Source of the DNA: Ruminococcaceae bacterium R-25
GTDB lineage: Bacteria; Bacillota; Clostridia; Saccharofermentanales; Saccharofermentanaceae
Assembly (NCBI GenBank): GCA_003149065.1
Contig: QGFZ01000001.1
Span: 806,001 to 870,000 of the forward strand
DNA length: 64,000 bases
Direction of reading: 5' to 3'
Under the pieces are notes generated by a model. It made no database searches, was not told the origin of the DNA, and worked only from the letters and a program-made list of their open reading frames with translations. Every line of letters starts with the position of its first letter. Position 1 is the first letter of the stretch. Shown here one piece after another: positions 25,591 to 33,569 of the stretch. A program made the translations under genes and the position numbers.

Positions 25591-26424
25591 TCACACCTCA
25601 CTTCCCTTATTCTTGGAATCGATCTTAACATTAGCAGCACTTCTCGCTTTATCGCCGGCTCTTTCGTAAGATGCGCCATAACCATAGTAACCGTTGCCTG
25701 CATCTTCAACGAGGTCAGGTACTGTGGCAAGTACAGGGATATCCTTATATTTTTCAAGGAGGAACTCTTCTTCCCTGATCGTGCTGTCCATAAGAGAGAT
25801 GAGGATGATGATGCCGCAAGCCAAAACGAATCCGATCAGCATACCGATTGCCGTATTTTTCATATAGCTCGGTGATGATGCGGATCTTGCAACAACTGCA
25901 TAGTCGATAACGCTAACTGATGAACCTTCAACGATTCCTGAGATACCTGATGAAGGATCCACCATGATCTCAACAACTGTATTACATATATTAGCTGCCA
26001 TCTCCGGATCCGGATCAGTTACAGTGATCTTAAAGATAGGTGTGCTTCCTTCAGCACTGCCGTTTACCTTTGATCTTAACTGCTCATAAGTATAAGGGAG
26101 CTCGCCTTCAAATCTTGCCTGCTCCAATGTGGTGCGGCTCTTTAAGATTACACAGTATGTGTTGATAAGAGAGCTTGATGCGCTGATATCACCGCTCGTG
26201 ATATTAAGCTTTGTTGAGCCGATATCGAGCGAATTGTTATTAACGTACAAAAGCGCCGAAGACTGGTACTGGGGAGTAATAAAGAAGAAAGTGTATACGA
26301 AGAACGCAACGCCGCCCAAAAAAGCTGCCGCAACGATCAACCATACCCTGCTCCACAATACCTTGAGCAGTTTAAGCAGATCGATCTCCTGAACGTCCTG
26401 CTTGTTTTGCAGATTGTTTGCCAT
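25591..26424 (-). CDS. cpsC: CpsC/Wzz-type chain-length determinant and kinase adaptor
   Basis: The 277-residue protein has two membrane helices (about 28-50 and 188-207) flanking an extracellular domain, the Wzz layout. EIDLLKLLKVLWSRVW at the N-terminus and SYMKNTAIGMLIGFVLACGIIILIS near the second helix are typical. The cytoplasmic tail (STIREEEFLLEKYKDIPVLATVP) is the CpsD-activating region. It is the first gene of the capsule operon; the 262-bp upstream gap should hold the promoter, but I cannot single one out. The tail after that, YYGYGASYERAGDKARSA, is longer than in streptococcal CpsC. Confidence 0.92.
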   Translation of the reverse strand: MANNLQNKQDVQEIDLLKLLKVLWSRVWLIVAAAFLGGVAFFVYTFFFITPQYQSSALLYVNNNSLDIGSTKLNITSGDISASSSLINTYCVILKSRTTLEQARFEGELPYTYEQLRSKVNGSAEGSTPIFKITVTDPDPEMAANICNTVVEIMVDPSSGISGIVEGSSVSVIDYAVVARSASSPSYMKNTAIGMLIGFVLACGIIILISLMDSTIREEEFLLEKYKDIPVLATVPDLVEDAGNGYYGYGASYERAGDKARSAANVKIDSKNKGSEV

Positions 26425-26606
26425 CAGATAGTTACCTCATATTTCTTATGCATAATAAATATTTATAATCTAACTTATTAACTATAACACTAATTTGTTC
26501 AATTTCTATTGTTAATTTACAACAACAAAAATAATTATAATTCCCTATTAAATAACACAGATTACAAAGTCTTTTGATTTTTAAGCATAATTCCACTAAA
26601 ACATTT

Positions 26607-26653
26607 GCCGGCCAAGTGACGAGGGGTAACGCCCCCTCGTTACTTTGGCTGGC
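26607..26653 (-). terminator. Long hairpin, possible terminator of the zinc-ribbon gene
   Basis: About 20 base pairs form between GCCGGCCAAGTGACGAGGGG and the arm CCCCTCGTTACTTTGGCTGGC that follows a short TAACGC-type loop, with one bulge and two G-T pairs. A smaller hairpin (GCGCT/AGCGC, 26653-26671) adjoins. It sits 34 bp after the zinc-ribbon gene stop. On the minus strand only TGTTTTAG follows, a weak T-tract, so it could instead be an RNA-processing or repeat element. Confidence 0.45.
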
Positions 26654-26686
26654 GCTCCAAGCGGTAGCGCGGAAGGCAATAGAAAA

Positions 26687-28159
26687 TTACTCCACCCTTT
26701 TGGACTGCGCCGTGAACAGCATCATCAGTTCATTATAGGCTCCACCAACGCCTGGCATATTGTTTGTTGAGGTTCCGACCATTTTCTCGCCGTCAAAGTA
26801 ACTTACATACTGACAGCCGCCCATAAGGCCTGTCATCTTGTCCTTGTACTGCTCCCACTTGTCGATCTCATATTTTCTGATGATCTCCATAGCAGGCTCA
26901 ATAACATCAGCCGTAATGAAAAAGCGCTGCTTGTTTCTTACAACTAAGAGTTTCTTGTCATCAATCCTGTATACGAATAAAGATTCCTGTCTAGGCGGCA
27001 TGCAAGTCGCATATTCGGATATTCCGAAGAGCTGCTCCTTGATAATATCGGCACCACACTCAGAGCACTTATCCTCTGTCTGATTCGTAGCTCCGCAATT
27101 ATCACATGTCCACCCTGCCTTGGGTTCAGCCTCAGGATCAGCAATTTTCACGCTGTCATCCATCTTAAGGTCTACTGTAAAACAATTCGGGTTTCCCCAG
27201 TTAGCAAGATCCATATGGAGCGTGCCAAATCCGTACCAGATCTTAACGATTGCAAAGTGTGTTTTATTATTTTCATCCTCAAGCTTCCATTCTTTGGGAT
27301 ATACAGCGAATTCTTCGATATCGTGATCCGTATTCTTAAATCCGTTGACGACCATATTGATCCCATTCGAATCAGGGTCAAAGCTGTATTCCGTACTTTT
27401 ATAGAGATCCATAGGTATTCCGTTACTGTAATGAATTACATAGATCTTAAGGCAGTTGTCTTTAAAGATAAGCTTGTATAAGCCTGGTCCGTCACTCTCT
27501 GTCCATCCGTGCTGGAGAATCTGCCTCTTCTCAATCTCCTGATCTGCGGCTGACGATGTTTGCGCAGTTACCAGCTTACCGCAGTTAGGACAGAATCTGC
27601 TCATCGGGCCGTTATATCCGCACTCACACTGGAAAGTTGCTTCTTCCTTCCTCTGAGCACCGCAGTTCGGACAGAATTTGCTGTCGAAATAAGTTCCGCA
27701 AGCACACTGGTATTTACCGGCAGGAGCTGTGGCAACCTGTTCTTTACCTGCACGGATAAGCCTGATATCAATGACATTATTGGTTGCGAGATCTGTCAGC
27801 TTAAAGCAGAGATAATCGTTGTAGGTGTGCCAGCATTCGTTGATCCTGTAGAGCTCCTTATCGCCGTCTTTTAATATGGAACCTTCCAGACCCAGCTGCA
27901 TGTCTTCGTCATCATAACGTTTACTGACCATACCGCTGCTGCTTGCCATCATCATTGCCATTCCCATGAACCCACCGGTTCCGGAGAGTGTCATCGTACT
28001 GGTCTGTGTCAGAATAAAGCTGCGCGTAAGACTTGCACCGTTATAAGTCACGGTAATATTCTCAGGAACCGTAAGATCTGCCGTAAATGAACCGTCATTG
28101 TTCTTCCATATACCTGCCAGGAACTTATAGTTCTTGTAATTAGGGTTCATCTCCTGCAT
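26687..28159 (-). CDS. Zinc-ribbon protein of unknown function
   Basis: ATG 28159 follows GGAGGCGGATCT, a strong site. The 490 residues hold three zinc-ribbon units: CACG...CPNCG (about 170-187), CECG...CPNCG (about 193-210) and CDNCG...CSECG (about 368-386). Between and around them are beta-rich regions, the first beginning FLAGIWKNNDGSFTADLTVPEN, resembling a lipocalin-like sheet domain. No signal peptide or clear membrane segment except a Gly/Met-rich stretch (GGFMGMAMMMASSSGM). The C-terminal region (ISEYATCMPPRQESLFVYRIDD) is unassigned. It is a single-gene unit before the capsule operon. I cannot give a function; zinc ribbons of this sort often serve protein or nucleic-acid contacts. 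Confidence 0.75.
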   Translation of the reverse strand: MQEMNPNYKNYKFLAGIWKNNDGSFTADLTVPENITVTYNGASLTRSFILTQTSTMTLSGTGGFMGMAMMMASSSGMVSKRYDDEDMQLGLEGSILKDGDKELYRINECWHTYNDYLCFKLTDLATNNVIDIRLIRAGKEQVATAPAGKYQCACGTYFDSKFCPNCGAQRKEEATFQCECGYNGPMSRFCPNCGKLVTAQTSSAADQEIEKRQILQHGWTESDGPGLYKLIFKDNCLKIYVIHYSNGIPMDLYKSTEYSFDPDSNGINMVVNGFKNTDHDIEEFAVYPKEWKLEDENNKTHFAIVKIWYGFGTLHMDLANWGNPNCFTVDLKMDDSVKIADPEAEPKAGWTCDNCGATNQTEDKCSECGADIIKEQLFGISEYATCMPPRQESLFVYRIDDKKLLVVRNKQRFFITADVIEPAMEIIRKYEIDKWEQYKDKMTGLMGGCQYVSYFDGEKMVGTSTNNMPGVGGAYNELMMLFTAQSKRVE

Positions 28160-28226
28160 AGATCCGCCTCCGGTAAAAGTAATTTAATTGATTATAACAA
28201 TATAGCCTTGCTATTCATTAAATAAT

Positions 28227-28409
28227 TCATTGATTAAGATCCTCGAACATCTTTTCAGCTGATGAATAAGTCTTAACCACTTTCTTTCCGGAAGAAATAT
28301 CATTTGCCTCTTTAATAGCTGCTTCAGTAGCAGCATTGTATCTTGGAATGCGAACTTCAATAGGTAAATCGTTATCGTTCTCAAAGCGAGCTATCTGTTC
28401 AGATGACAT
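28227..28409 (-). CDS. Small RelB/DinJ-like antitoxin-type protein
   Basis: A 60-residue protein preceded by GAGGTAAGAA, a strong site. The middle-to-end (NAATEAAIKEANDISSGKKVVKTYSSAEKMFEDLNQ) matches the tail of RelB-like antitoxins: helix AxxEAxxI, a short K-rich turn, then the Y(S/N)S(A/V)EExxxxL helix. The N-terminal half (FENDNDLPIEVRIPRY) is short and lacks a full ribbon-helix-helix. It overlaps the XRE-type gene by 11 bp, so the pair is translationally coupled, as in toxin-antitoxin loci. No RelE-like toxin follows; the partner would be the XRE fusion protein upstream. Confidence 0.6.
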   Translation of the reverse strand: MSSEQIARFENDNDLPIEVRIPRYNAATEAAIKEANDISSGKKVVKTYSSAEKMFEDLNQ

Positions 28410-28968
28410 TTCTTACCTCATTCTCAATGATATTGAATCTTTTGAATTCCGGAATCGCATTAACAAAAGCATCCTTTAACACTGAATCATTATTTGATGC
28501 TATTGCCATTGCACGAAGACTTGCCGGATAAACAGGCTCATCAAGTTTACAAATACGAAGATCATCATAATCATCACATATAGGGATATCGTTTTCCCTA
28601 CTTATATAATCAACCATTGCAAGCAGATAAAGGCTTTCCGGATACCATTTTTTGTCAAAATAGACACGTATCTCCTGACTCTCAAGTGTATTAATAATAA
28701 AATCTATATCGCCTTGTTCCTTAACTCTATGACAGATTGAACTCTTATAATTCTCAAAGTCGGTTCTCTTGACTAAATATGGTGTTAAAAGTTCTTCCAT
28801 GGACACTTCCAGCGTATAAGCTAATCGGTATAAAGTTTCCGCACTGCTTTTCTCTAACTGAGTCTTACCGTTAACGATGTCATTAACGGTTGCATATGGA
28901 ACCCCACTGTTCTTAGCCAATCGGTATATTGTCATATTCTTTCTTCTGAGTGCTTCTTGAATAGTCAT
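28399..28968 (-). CDS. XRE-type HTH protein with conserved C-terminal domain, possible TA component
   Basis: The start ATG 28968 (GGTGAG upstream) gives 189 residues; ATG 28980 would be nearly leaderless. Residues 1-62 are a Cro/CI helix-turn-helix: MTIQEALRRKNMTIYRLAKN, GVPYATVNDIVNGKTQLEK and TLYRLAYTLEVSMEELL. The rest (about 75-189) is a separate conserved-looking domain with YPESLYLLAMVDYISREN, CDDYDDLRICKL, VYPASLRAMA and a final IPEFKRFNIIENEVRNV. I have seen such domains in clostridial XRE proteins annotated as toxin-antitoxin members, but have no named family. A perfect inverted repeat overlaps its own promoter, suggesting autorepression. It precedes and overlaps the RelB-like gene. 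Confidence 0.7.
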   Translation of the reverse strand: MTIQEALRRKNMTIYRLAKNSGVPYATVNDIVNGKTQLEKSSAETLYRLAYTLEVSMEELLTPYLVKRTDFENYKSSICHRVKEQGDIDFIINTLESQEIRVYFDKKWYPESLYLLAMVDYISRENDIPICDDYDDLRICKLDEPVYPASLRAMAIASNNDSVLKDAFVNAIPEFKRFNIIENEVRNVI

Positions 28969-28990
28969 AGATCTCACCATCCTTATAAGA

Positions 28991-29019
28991 ATTATAACGG
29001 CACACCGTTACACTTTCAA
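28991..29019 (-). promoter_or_regulatory. Promoter with embedded operator of the XRE/RelB-like pair
   Basis: On the minus strand TTGAAA (29014-29019), a 17-bp spacer and TATAAT (28991-28996) form a good sigma-A promoter. A perfect inverted repeat TAACGG-CACA-CCGTTA (28995-29010) fills the spacer and touches the -10 box, an ideal place for an autorepressing HTH protein. Confidence 0.75.
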
Positions 29020-29042
29020 CAAGAGCGCTTGTATTAGATTAA

Positions 29043-29080
29043 ATTAATAAAGCCGCTCACTTTACTACAGTGAACGGCCT
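29043..29080 (-). terminator. Terminator of metY
   Basis: GCCG-C-TCACT / AGTGA-A-CGGC (29052-29078) forms a 9-bp stem with one mismatch and a 7-nt loop. On the minus strand CTTTATTAATTT follows, 29 bp after the metY stop. Confidence 0.8.
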
Positions 29081-29108
29081 TTTAGTAAACAGATTAAATA
29101 ATTAACTC

Positions 29109-30386
29109 TTACCCAATCTTATCCAATGCCTGCTTGAGGTCTGCGATGATGTCATCAGGATCTTCCATACCTACGGAGAATCTGATGAGGTCACCGGGGA
29201 TGCCTGCTTCAGCAAGCTGCTCGTCTGTGAGCTGTCTGTGTGTATGTGATGCAGGGTGCAAAAGAAGTGTCTTGCAGTCAGCAACGTGTGTAGCGATCGT
29301 AGCGAATTCAAGGCTGTCCATGAACTTGATGGATGCTTCTCTTCCGCCCTTTACGCCGAAGCACATAACACCGCAAGTTCCCTTCGGGCAGTACTTCTTA
29401 GCGAGCTCGTGCTGTGAGTCAGACTCAAGACCGGGATACTTAACCCATGCGATTCTGTCATCCTGTGCCAGGAACTCAGCAACCTTCTGAGCGTTAGCGC
29501 AGTGACGAGCCATACGTACAGGAAGTGACTCAAGACCGATCTGGATGTAGTAAGCATTCTGAGGAGACTGGATGGAACCAAAGTCTCTCATGAGCTGGGC
29601 TGTTGCCTTTGTGATGTAAGCGCCCTTGCCGAACTTTGTAGCATATGTAAGTCCGTGATAAGACTCATCAGGTGTGCAAAGGCCGGGGAACTTATCAGCG
29701 TGAGCCATCCAGTCGAAGTTGCCGGAGTCGATGATTGCGCCGCCGACAGAAGATCCGTGACCGTCAATGTACTTTGTTGTTGAGTGAGTTACGATATCGC
29801 AGCCGAACTCGATAGGTCTGCAGTTAACAGGAGTAGCGAATGTGTTGTCCATGATGAGCGGGATGCCGTTGTTGTGAGCAAGCTTCGCAAACTTCTCGAT
29901 ATCAAGGATATCAACTGTAGGATTTGTGATAGTCTCACCGAATACGCACTTTGTGTTGGGACGGATGTACTTCTGGAGTTCTTCGAGAGGAAGTGTCTGG
30001 TCAACGAATGTGCACTCGATGCCCATCTTCTTGAATGTAACACCGAAGAGGTTATATGTTCCGCCGTAGATATTAGCTGAAGCGATGAAGTGGTCGCCTG
30101 CTTCGCAGATGTTGAATACTGCAAAGAAATTAGCTGCCTGGCCGGAGCATGTGAGCATTCCTGCATAGCCGCCTTCCATAGCGCAGAGCTTGGATGCTAC
30201 GAAATCATTTGTAGGGTTCTGAAGTCTTGTATAAAAGTATCCGGAAGCCTCCAAGTCAAAAAGCTTACCCATGTCTTCAGATGTGGCATACTTCCATGTT
30301 GTGCTCTGATAGATCGGAACCTGTCTCGGTTCGCCATTGCCCGGATTGTAGCCGCCATGAAGTGCAATTGTGTCAACTGTGCTCAT
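29109..30386 (-). CDS. metY: O-acetylhomoserine sulfhydrylase (Cys/Met metabolism PLP enzyme)
   Basis: The 425 residues match the long MetY subgroup of fold-I Cys/Met-metabolism enzymes: TIALHGGYNPGNGEPRQVPIYQST at the start, the substrate loop YFYTRLQNPTND (50-61), CSGQAANFF, the PLP-binding D180NTFATP and catalytic K205 in THSTTKYIDGHG, and a C-terminal THVADCKTLLLHPASHTHRQL with the carboxylate-binding arginine further on (LIRFSVGMED). It makes homocysteine from O-acetylhomoserine and sulfide. It lies 33 bp after tldE and may be read from the same transcript; no S-box or T-box leader fits in so small a gap. Confidence 0.92.
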   Translation of the reverse strand: MSTVDTIALHGGYNPGNGEPRQVPIYQSTTWKYATSEDMGKLFDLEASGYFYTRLQNPTNDFVASKLCAMEGGYAGMLTCSGQAANFFAVFNICEAGDHFIASANIYGGTYNLFGVTFKKMGIECTFVDQTLPLEELQKYIRPNTKCVFGETITNPTVDILDIEKFAKLAHNNGIPLIMDNTFATPVNCRPIEFGCDIVTHSTTKYIDGHGSSVGGAIIDSGNFDWMAHADKFPGLCTPDESYHGLTYATKFGKGAYITKATAQLMRDFGSIQSPQNAYYIQIGLESLPVRMARHCANAQKVAEFLAQDDRIAWVKYPGLESDSQHELAKKYCPKGTCGVMCFGVKGGREASIKFMDSLEFATIATHVADCKTLLLHPASHTHRQLTDEQLAEAGIPGDLIRFSVGMEDPDDIIADLKQALDKIG

Positions 30387-30419
30387 TTTTATGTCCTTCT
30401 TTCCTATTGATTACACTTT

Positions 30420-31793
30420 TTAATTCTCTTCGTCGTCGCCTGAGATAGCGAGTTCACCAACATAAACTGAGGGAGTAAAGAACTCACCCTCACCTGAAGG
30501 CAGGTTGATTATATCATTTCCCACAGACTTGATAGATTTTATTACATCATAGAAGTTTCCTGCAACAGTAATTTGCTCGACAGGTCTTCCCTTCTTGCCG
30601 TTTTCGATGAGATATCCTTCGCAAAGCAGCGAGAAATCGCCAGAAATAGCATTAACTCCGGCATGAAGTCCTGACAGATCGGTTAAGATTATTCCTTCAC
30701 CAACTTCTTCTAAAAGCTCATCAAAGCTCTTATCTCCTGCTTCAACTATAAGGTTTGTAGGCATCTCAGATACTGCAGATCCGCTCCTGAAACCGTTACC
30801 TGTAGACTTCTTTCCCGCCTTATTTGCTGACTTTAAGTCGTAGAGGGCTGTTGCAAAGGTTCCGTGGTCGATTATGGCCTTTTCTGTGGTAAGTACGCCT
30901 TCGTCATCAAAAGGGATCTTTGTAAGCGCCTTATCGTACATAGGCACTTCTCTTACCGTAAATACGTCAGATGCGATCTTGGTACCTTCCTTGTCAGCTA
31001 AGAGCGATAAGCCTCTCTGCATGGGAGTAGCAAAGAAATTACCGAAGAATACAGTAAAGAACTGATGGAATGCTTCTGCCTTAAGGACAGTCTTATATGT
31101 GCCGGGCTTAACTGACTTTGCGCCCATCTTGCCTATCAGGTTCTCTTTGAACTTCTGTAAGAACTTCTCCTGGTCGAAATCATCGATGTCCTTGCCGATC
31201 CAGTAATGTCCGCCGCTCTTAACGCTGCCGTCTTCATCTATAGCTCTTGCCGTGCCTACTAAAGAGATACCGTCAGTATCCCTATAGGAATGTAAGCCCT
31301 TAGAGTTGATTATGAGATACGGACCCGTGCTGCAAGCAATAGATAAATAATCAACTGCATCGATCCTCTTGTCTAACGCGAGTATTGCCTTCTCAAGCTT
31401 TAATCCGAGCTCTTCAAATGCCTTATATGTGTTCTTTGCATAAGCATCAGTGATCTGCGAATAGTAAAGGTCCTTGTTATCTTCATCGCAGTAGATAAAC
31501 TGCGGATCTTCGTCATTTAAGACTTCGCAGTTCTCCATTGCTGACTTTAAGAGGAAATCGATTGAATTCTCATCGAGGATATTGGTCGAGCAATATCCCA
31601 TCTGGCCGTTCTTAAGGCCCCTGAACGAGAGCGTGCTCGTGGCACTGTTCTCATAGCTTGCAACTTCCCCTTTAAGGATGTCGATGCTCATGGAAGATTC
31701 AGAGGCAAAAGACGCCTCGCATTCTTCAAAGCCGTATTCCGTGCCGGCCTTAACGAGCTTTTCCATAAACTTTTCTGCTGTCTTTATATCCAT
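30420..31793 (-). CDS. tldE: TldE/PmbA-type protease subunit
   Basis: The 457-residue protein matches PmbA/TldE, the partner of TldD: ECEASFASESSMSIDILKGEVASYENS, LSFRGLKNGQMGYCSTN, SKGLHSYRDTDGISLVGTARA, then TNLIVEAGDKSFDELLEEV, GIILTDLSGLHAGVNAISGDFSLLCEGYLIENGKKGRPVEQITVAGN-like C-terminal core (pieces at about 365-420). It lacks an HExxxH and depends on TldD for zinc. The TldD/E heterodimer degrades unfolded peptides and matures some RiPPs. It starts 3 bp after tldD, in the standard order. Confidence 0.92.
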   Translation of the reverse strand: MDIKTAEKFMEKLVKAGTEYGFEECEASFASESSMSIDILKGEVASYENSATSTLSFRGLKNGQMGYCSTNILDENSIDFLLKSAMENCEVLNDEDPQFIYCDEDNKDLYYSQITDAYAKNTYKAFEELGLKLEKAILALDKRIDAVDYLSIACSTGPYLIINSKGLHSYRDTDGISLVGTARAIDEDGSVKSGGHYWIGKDIDDFDQEKFLQKFKENLIGKMGAKSVKPGTYKTVLKAEAFHQFFTVFFGNFFATPMQRGLSLLADKEGTKIASDVFTVREVPMYDKALTKIPFDDEGVLTTEKAIIDHGTFATALYDLKSANKAGKKSTGNGFRSGSAVSEMPTNLIVEAGDKSFDELLEEVGEGIILTDLSGLHAGVNAISGDFSLLCEGYLIENGKKGRPVEQITVAGNFYDVIKSIKSVGNDIINLPSGEGEFFTPSVYVGELAISGDDEEN

Positions 31794-31796
31794 GGT

Positions 31797-33182
31797 TTAT
31801 GCCTCTCTTCCGCCGACAAGTATAGATGAAACTCTTATGGTAGGCTGGCCAACCGTAACAGGAACTCCGCCTGATACTGATCCGCACATACCTGCTGCGA
31901 GCTGTAAGTCGTTACCGACCATATCTATGTTCTTTAAGATCTCCTGGCCCTTGCCGATGAGCGTTGCTCCTCTTACGGGTTCTGCGATCTTACCGTCTCT
32001 TACCATATATGCTTCATTTACTGCGAAGTTGAAGTCACCCGTAGAAGTATCAACAGAACCGCCGCCCATCTGTGTAGCGTAAAGGCCGTACTCAGTATTG
32101 GCGATTATGTCCTTAACATCAGATTCGCCGTTGCAGATATAGGTATTGCTCATTCGTGATGTCGGAGCGTATGAATAGTTCTGACGTCTGGAGCATCCTG
32201 TGGGCTTAGCGTTCATTCTTCTTGCGCCGAGCTCATCTATCAGGTAGTTCTTGAGGATGCCGTTCTCAATAAGCAGTAGGTCAGATGAAGTATTGCCTTC
32301 ATCGTCTGTTCCGTATGAACCCCACTCGCCTTCTATCCTTGCATTATCTCTGGCACTAACGATAGGAGATGCGATCTGCTGGCCGAGCATATCTGTAAAA
32401 TAAGACATCTTTATTCCAACAGCCGTGGCTTCCAAGGCATGACCGCAAGCTTCATGGAAGATTACGCCGCCAAAGCCGTTACTTAAGATTACCGGCATCT
32501 TTGCTGAAGGCGCATATCCTGCATTAACCATACGGATAGCCGTATCACAGCATTCCTTTGTCTTATCGATAATGGGGTATTCGTTAATGAACTCATAGCC
32601 CTTCATGGTACCGGGAGCAACTCTTCCACTTTGCTTCTCGTTGTCCTTAGTGGCAATAGTCTCAACCGAGAGCCTGATACGGTTTGTCGTATCTTCAGTA
32701 TTAACGCCTCTTGTGTTGATTATCTTGGCTGTCCTTACGGATGAAGCGATCGATCCTGCAACCTGAGTAATGAGCGGATCGTAATTAAGCGCATAATCAG
32801 AAGACTTTCTGAGGAAATCGACCATGTCTTTCTTGGGTACTGACATGGGATCGATCTCGATACGGGTCATGGAAGTCTTACAAAGGTCTTTCAATGCCTC
32901 TATCTGACCCTTGTCATTGCCCTTTATCGCTGCAGCAGCTTCCTTGGCAAGCTTTAAAAGCACTTCCAGGTCATTATCACTGGAATATACATAAACCGAA
33001 TTGGTTCCTGATAAGAGCCTTATACCGGTACCGGAATCAAAGCCTGTTGCAGCTCTTATTACCTGTCCGTTAAGAAGGCTGACCGATTTGGACTCAGTTA
33101 CTTCCTGAAACACTTCGGCGAAATCCGCCGTAGTTGACATTGCCTCTTCCAATATCCTAAGGCAATCACTGTCGTTAAACAT
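31797..33182 (-). CDS. tldD: TldD-type zinc metalloprotease subunit
   Basis: The 461 residues contain the TldD zinc motif H243-E-A-C-G-H248 in GGVIFHEACGHALEATAVG, preceded by MPVILSNGF and followed by SYGTDDEGN (glycine-rich, substrate-channel region) and NYSYAPTSRMSNTYI. The C-terminus VGNDLQLAAGMCGSVSGGVPVTVGQP is typical. With TldE it forms the barrel-shaped peptidase. AGAGGGA precedes the ATG, and TATAAT (about 33218-33223 on the minus strand) lies upstream without a clear -35 box. No RiPP precursor was noticed nearby. Confidence 0.94.
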   Translation of the reverse strand: MFNDSDCLRILEEAMSTTADFAEVFQEVTESKSVSLLNGQVIRAATGFDSGTGIRLLSGTNSVYVYSSDNDLEVLLKLAKEAAAAIKGNDKGQIEALKDLCKTSMTRIEIDPMSVPKKDMVDFLRKSSDYALNYDPLITQVAGSIASSVRTAKIINTRGVNTEDTTNRIRLSVETIATKDNEKQSGRVAPGTMKGYEFINEYPIIDKTKECCDTAIRMVNAGYAPSAKMPVILSNGFGGVIFHEACGHALEATAVGIKMSYFTDMLGQQIASPIVSARDNARIEGEWGSYGTDDEGNTSSDLLLIENGILKNYLIDELGARRMNAKPTGCSRRQNYSYAPTSRMSNTYICNGESDVKDIIANTEYGLYATQMGGGSVDTSTGDFNFAVNEAYMVRDGKIAEPVRGATLIGKGQEILKNIDMVGNDLQLAAGMCGSVSGGVPVTVGQPTIRVSSILVGGREA

Positions 33183-33533
33183 ATTAATCCCTCTATTCTA
33201 ATTAAATAAAAAATATTATATCGCATTAAACGGCTAAATGAATGGTATCAAAATATACCCGGAAATTACTGATGCCTGAACATATAGTTGCGTGTAGGTT
33301 TTTTCAGAGCTTTTTTGCGGGCTTTTGTCGGTTCCTTGCAGTTTTTTGTCGGAAACGAGCTGTCTTTGTAGGTTTTTCAGCGGAATCTTGTCGGTTTTGC
33401 TTGTCGGATTTCAAAGGTTTTGTCGGCCCGGACAGCAAGATATAAGTCAGATTTCAAAAGTTTAGTCGGCTCGGACAGCATGCTATAAACTGAACAAAAG
33501 CTACCAACTAACAATCGATACCACCTCAACAAT
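33183..33533. repeat. Intergenic region with irregular GTCGG repeats
   Basis: The gap between tldD and the acyl-CoA ligase (386 bp) has no credible gene. From 33318 to 33475 the string (T)TTGTCGG recurs five times plus one TTAGTCGG variant, always after a T-run. At the right end a 43-bp direct repeat is clear: GATTTCAAAGGTTTTGTCGG...CGGACAGCAAGATATA (from 33407) and GATTTCAAAAGTTTAGTCGG...CGGACAGCATGCTATA (from 33450). Confidence 0.7.
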
Positions 33534-33555
33534 AAGGCCGTCTTGCGACGGCCTT
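33534..33555 (-). terminator. Terminator of the acyl-CoA ligase / pyr operon
   Basis: AAGGCCGTC-TTGC-GACGGCCTT is a perfect 9-bp hairpin 15 bp after the ligase stop; on the minus strand ATTGTTG follows, a modest T-tract. It probably ends the pyr transcript. Confidence 0.85.
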
Positions 33556-33569
33556 GAATGCGGTGTTTA

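Noticed and set aside
30387-30419. SAM-responsive leader before metY
   Set aside because: Only 33 bp separate it from tldE, too short for an S-box or T-box.
33242-33445. Plus-strand 67-codon frame with repeated CRF/FVGF residues
   Set aside because: The repeated residues come from the GTCGG DNA repeats; no start site and no family.
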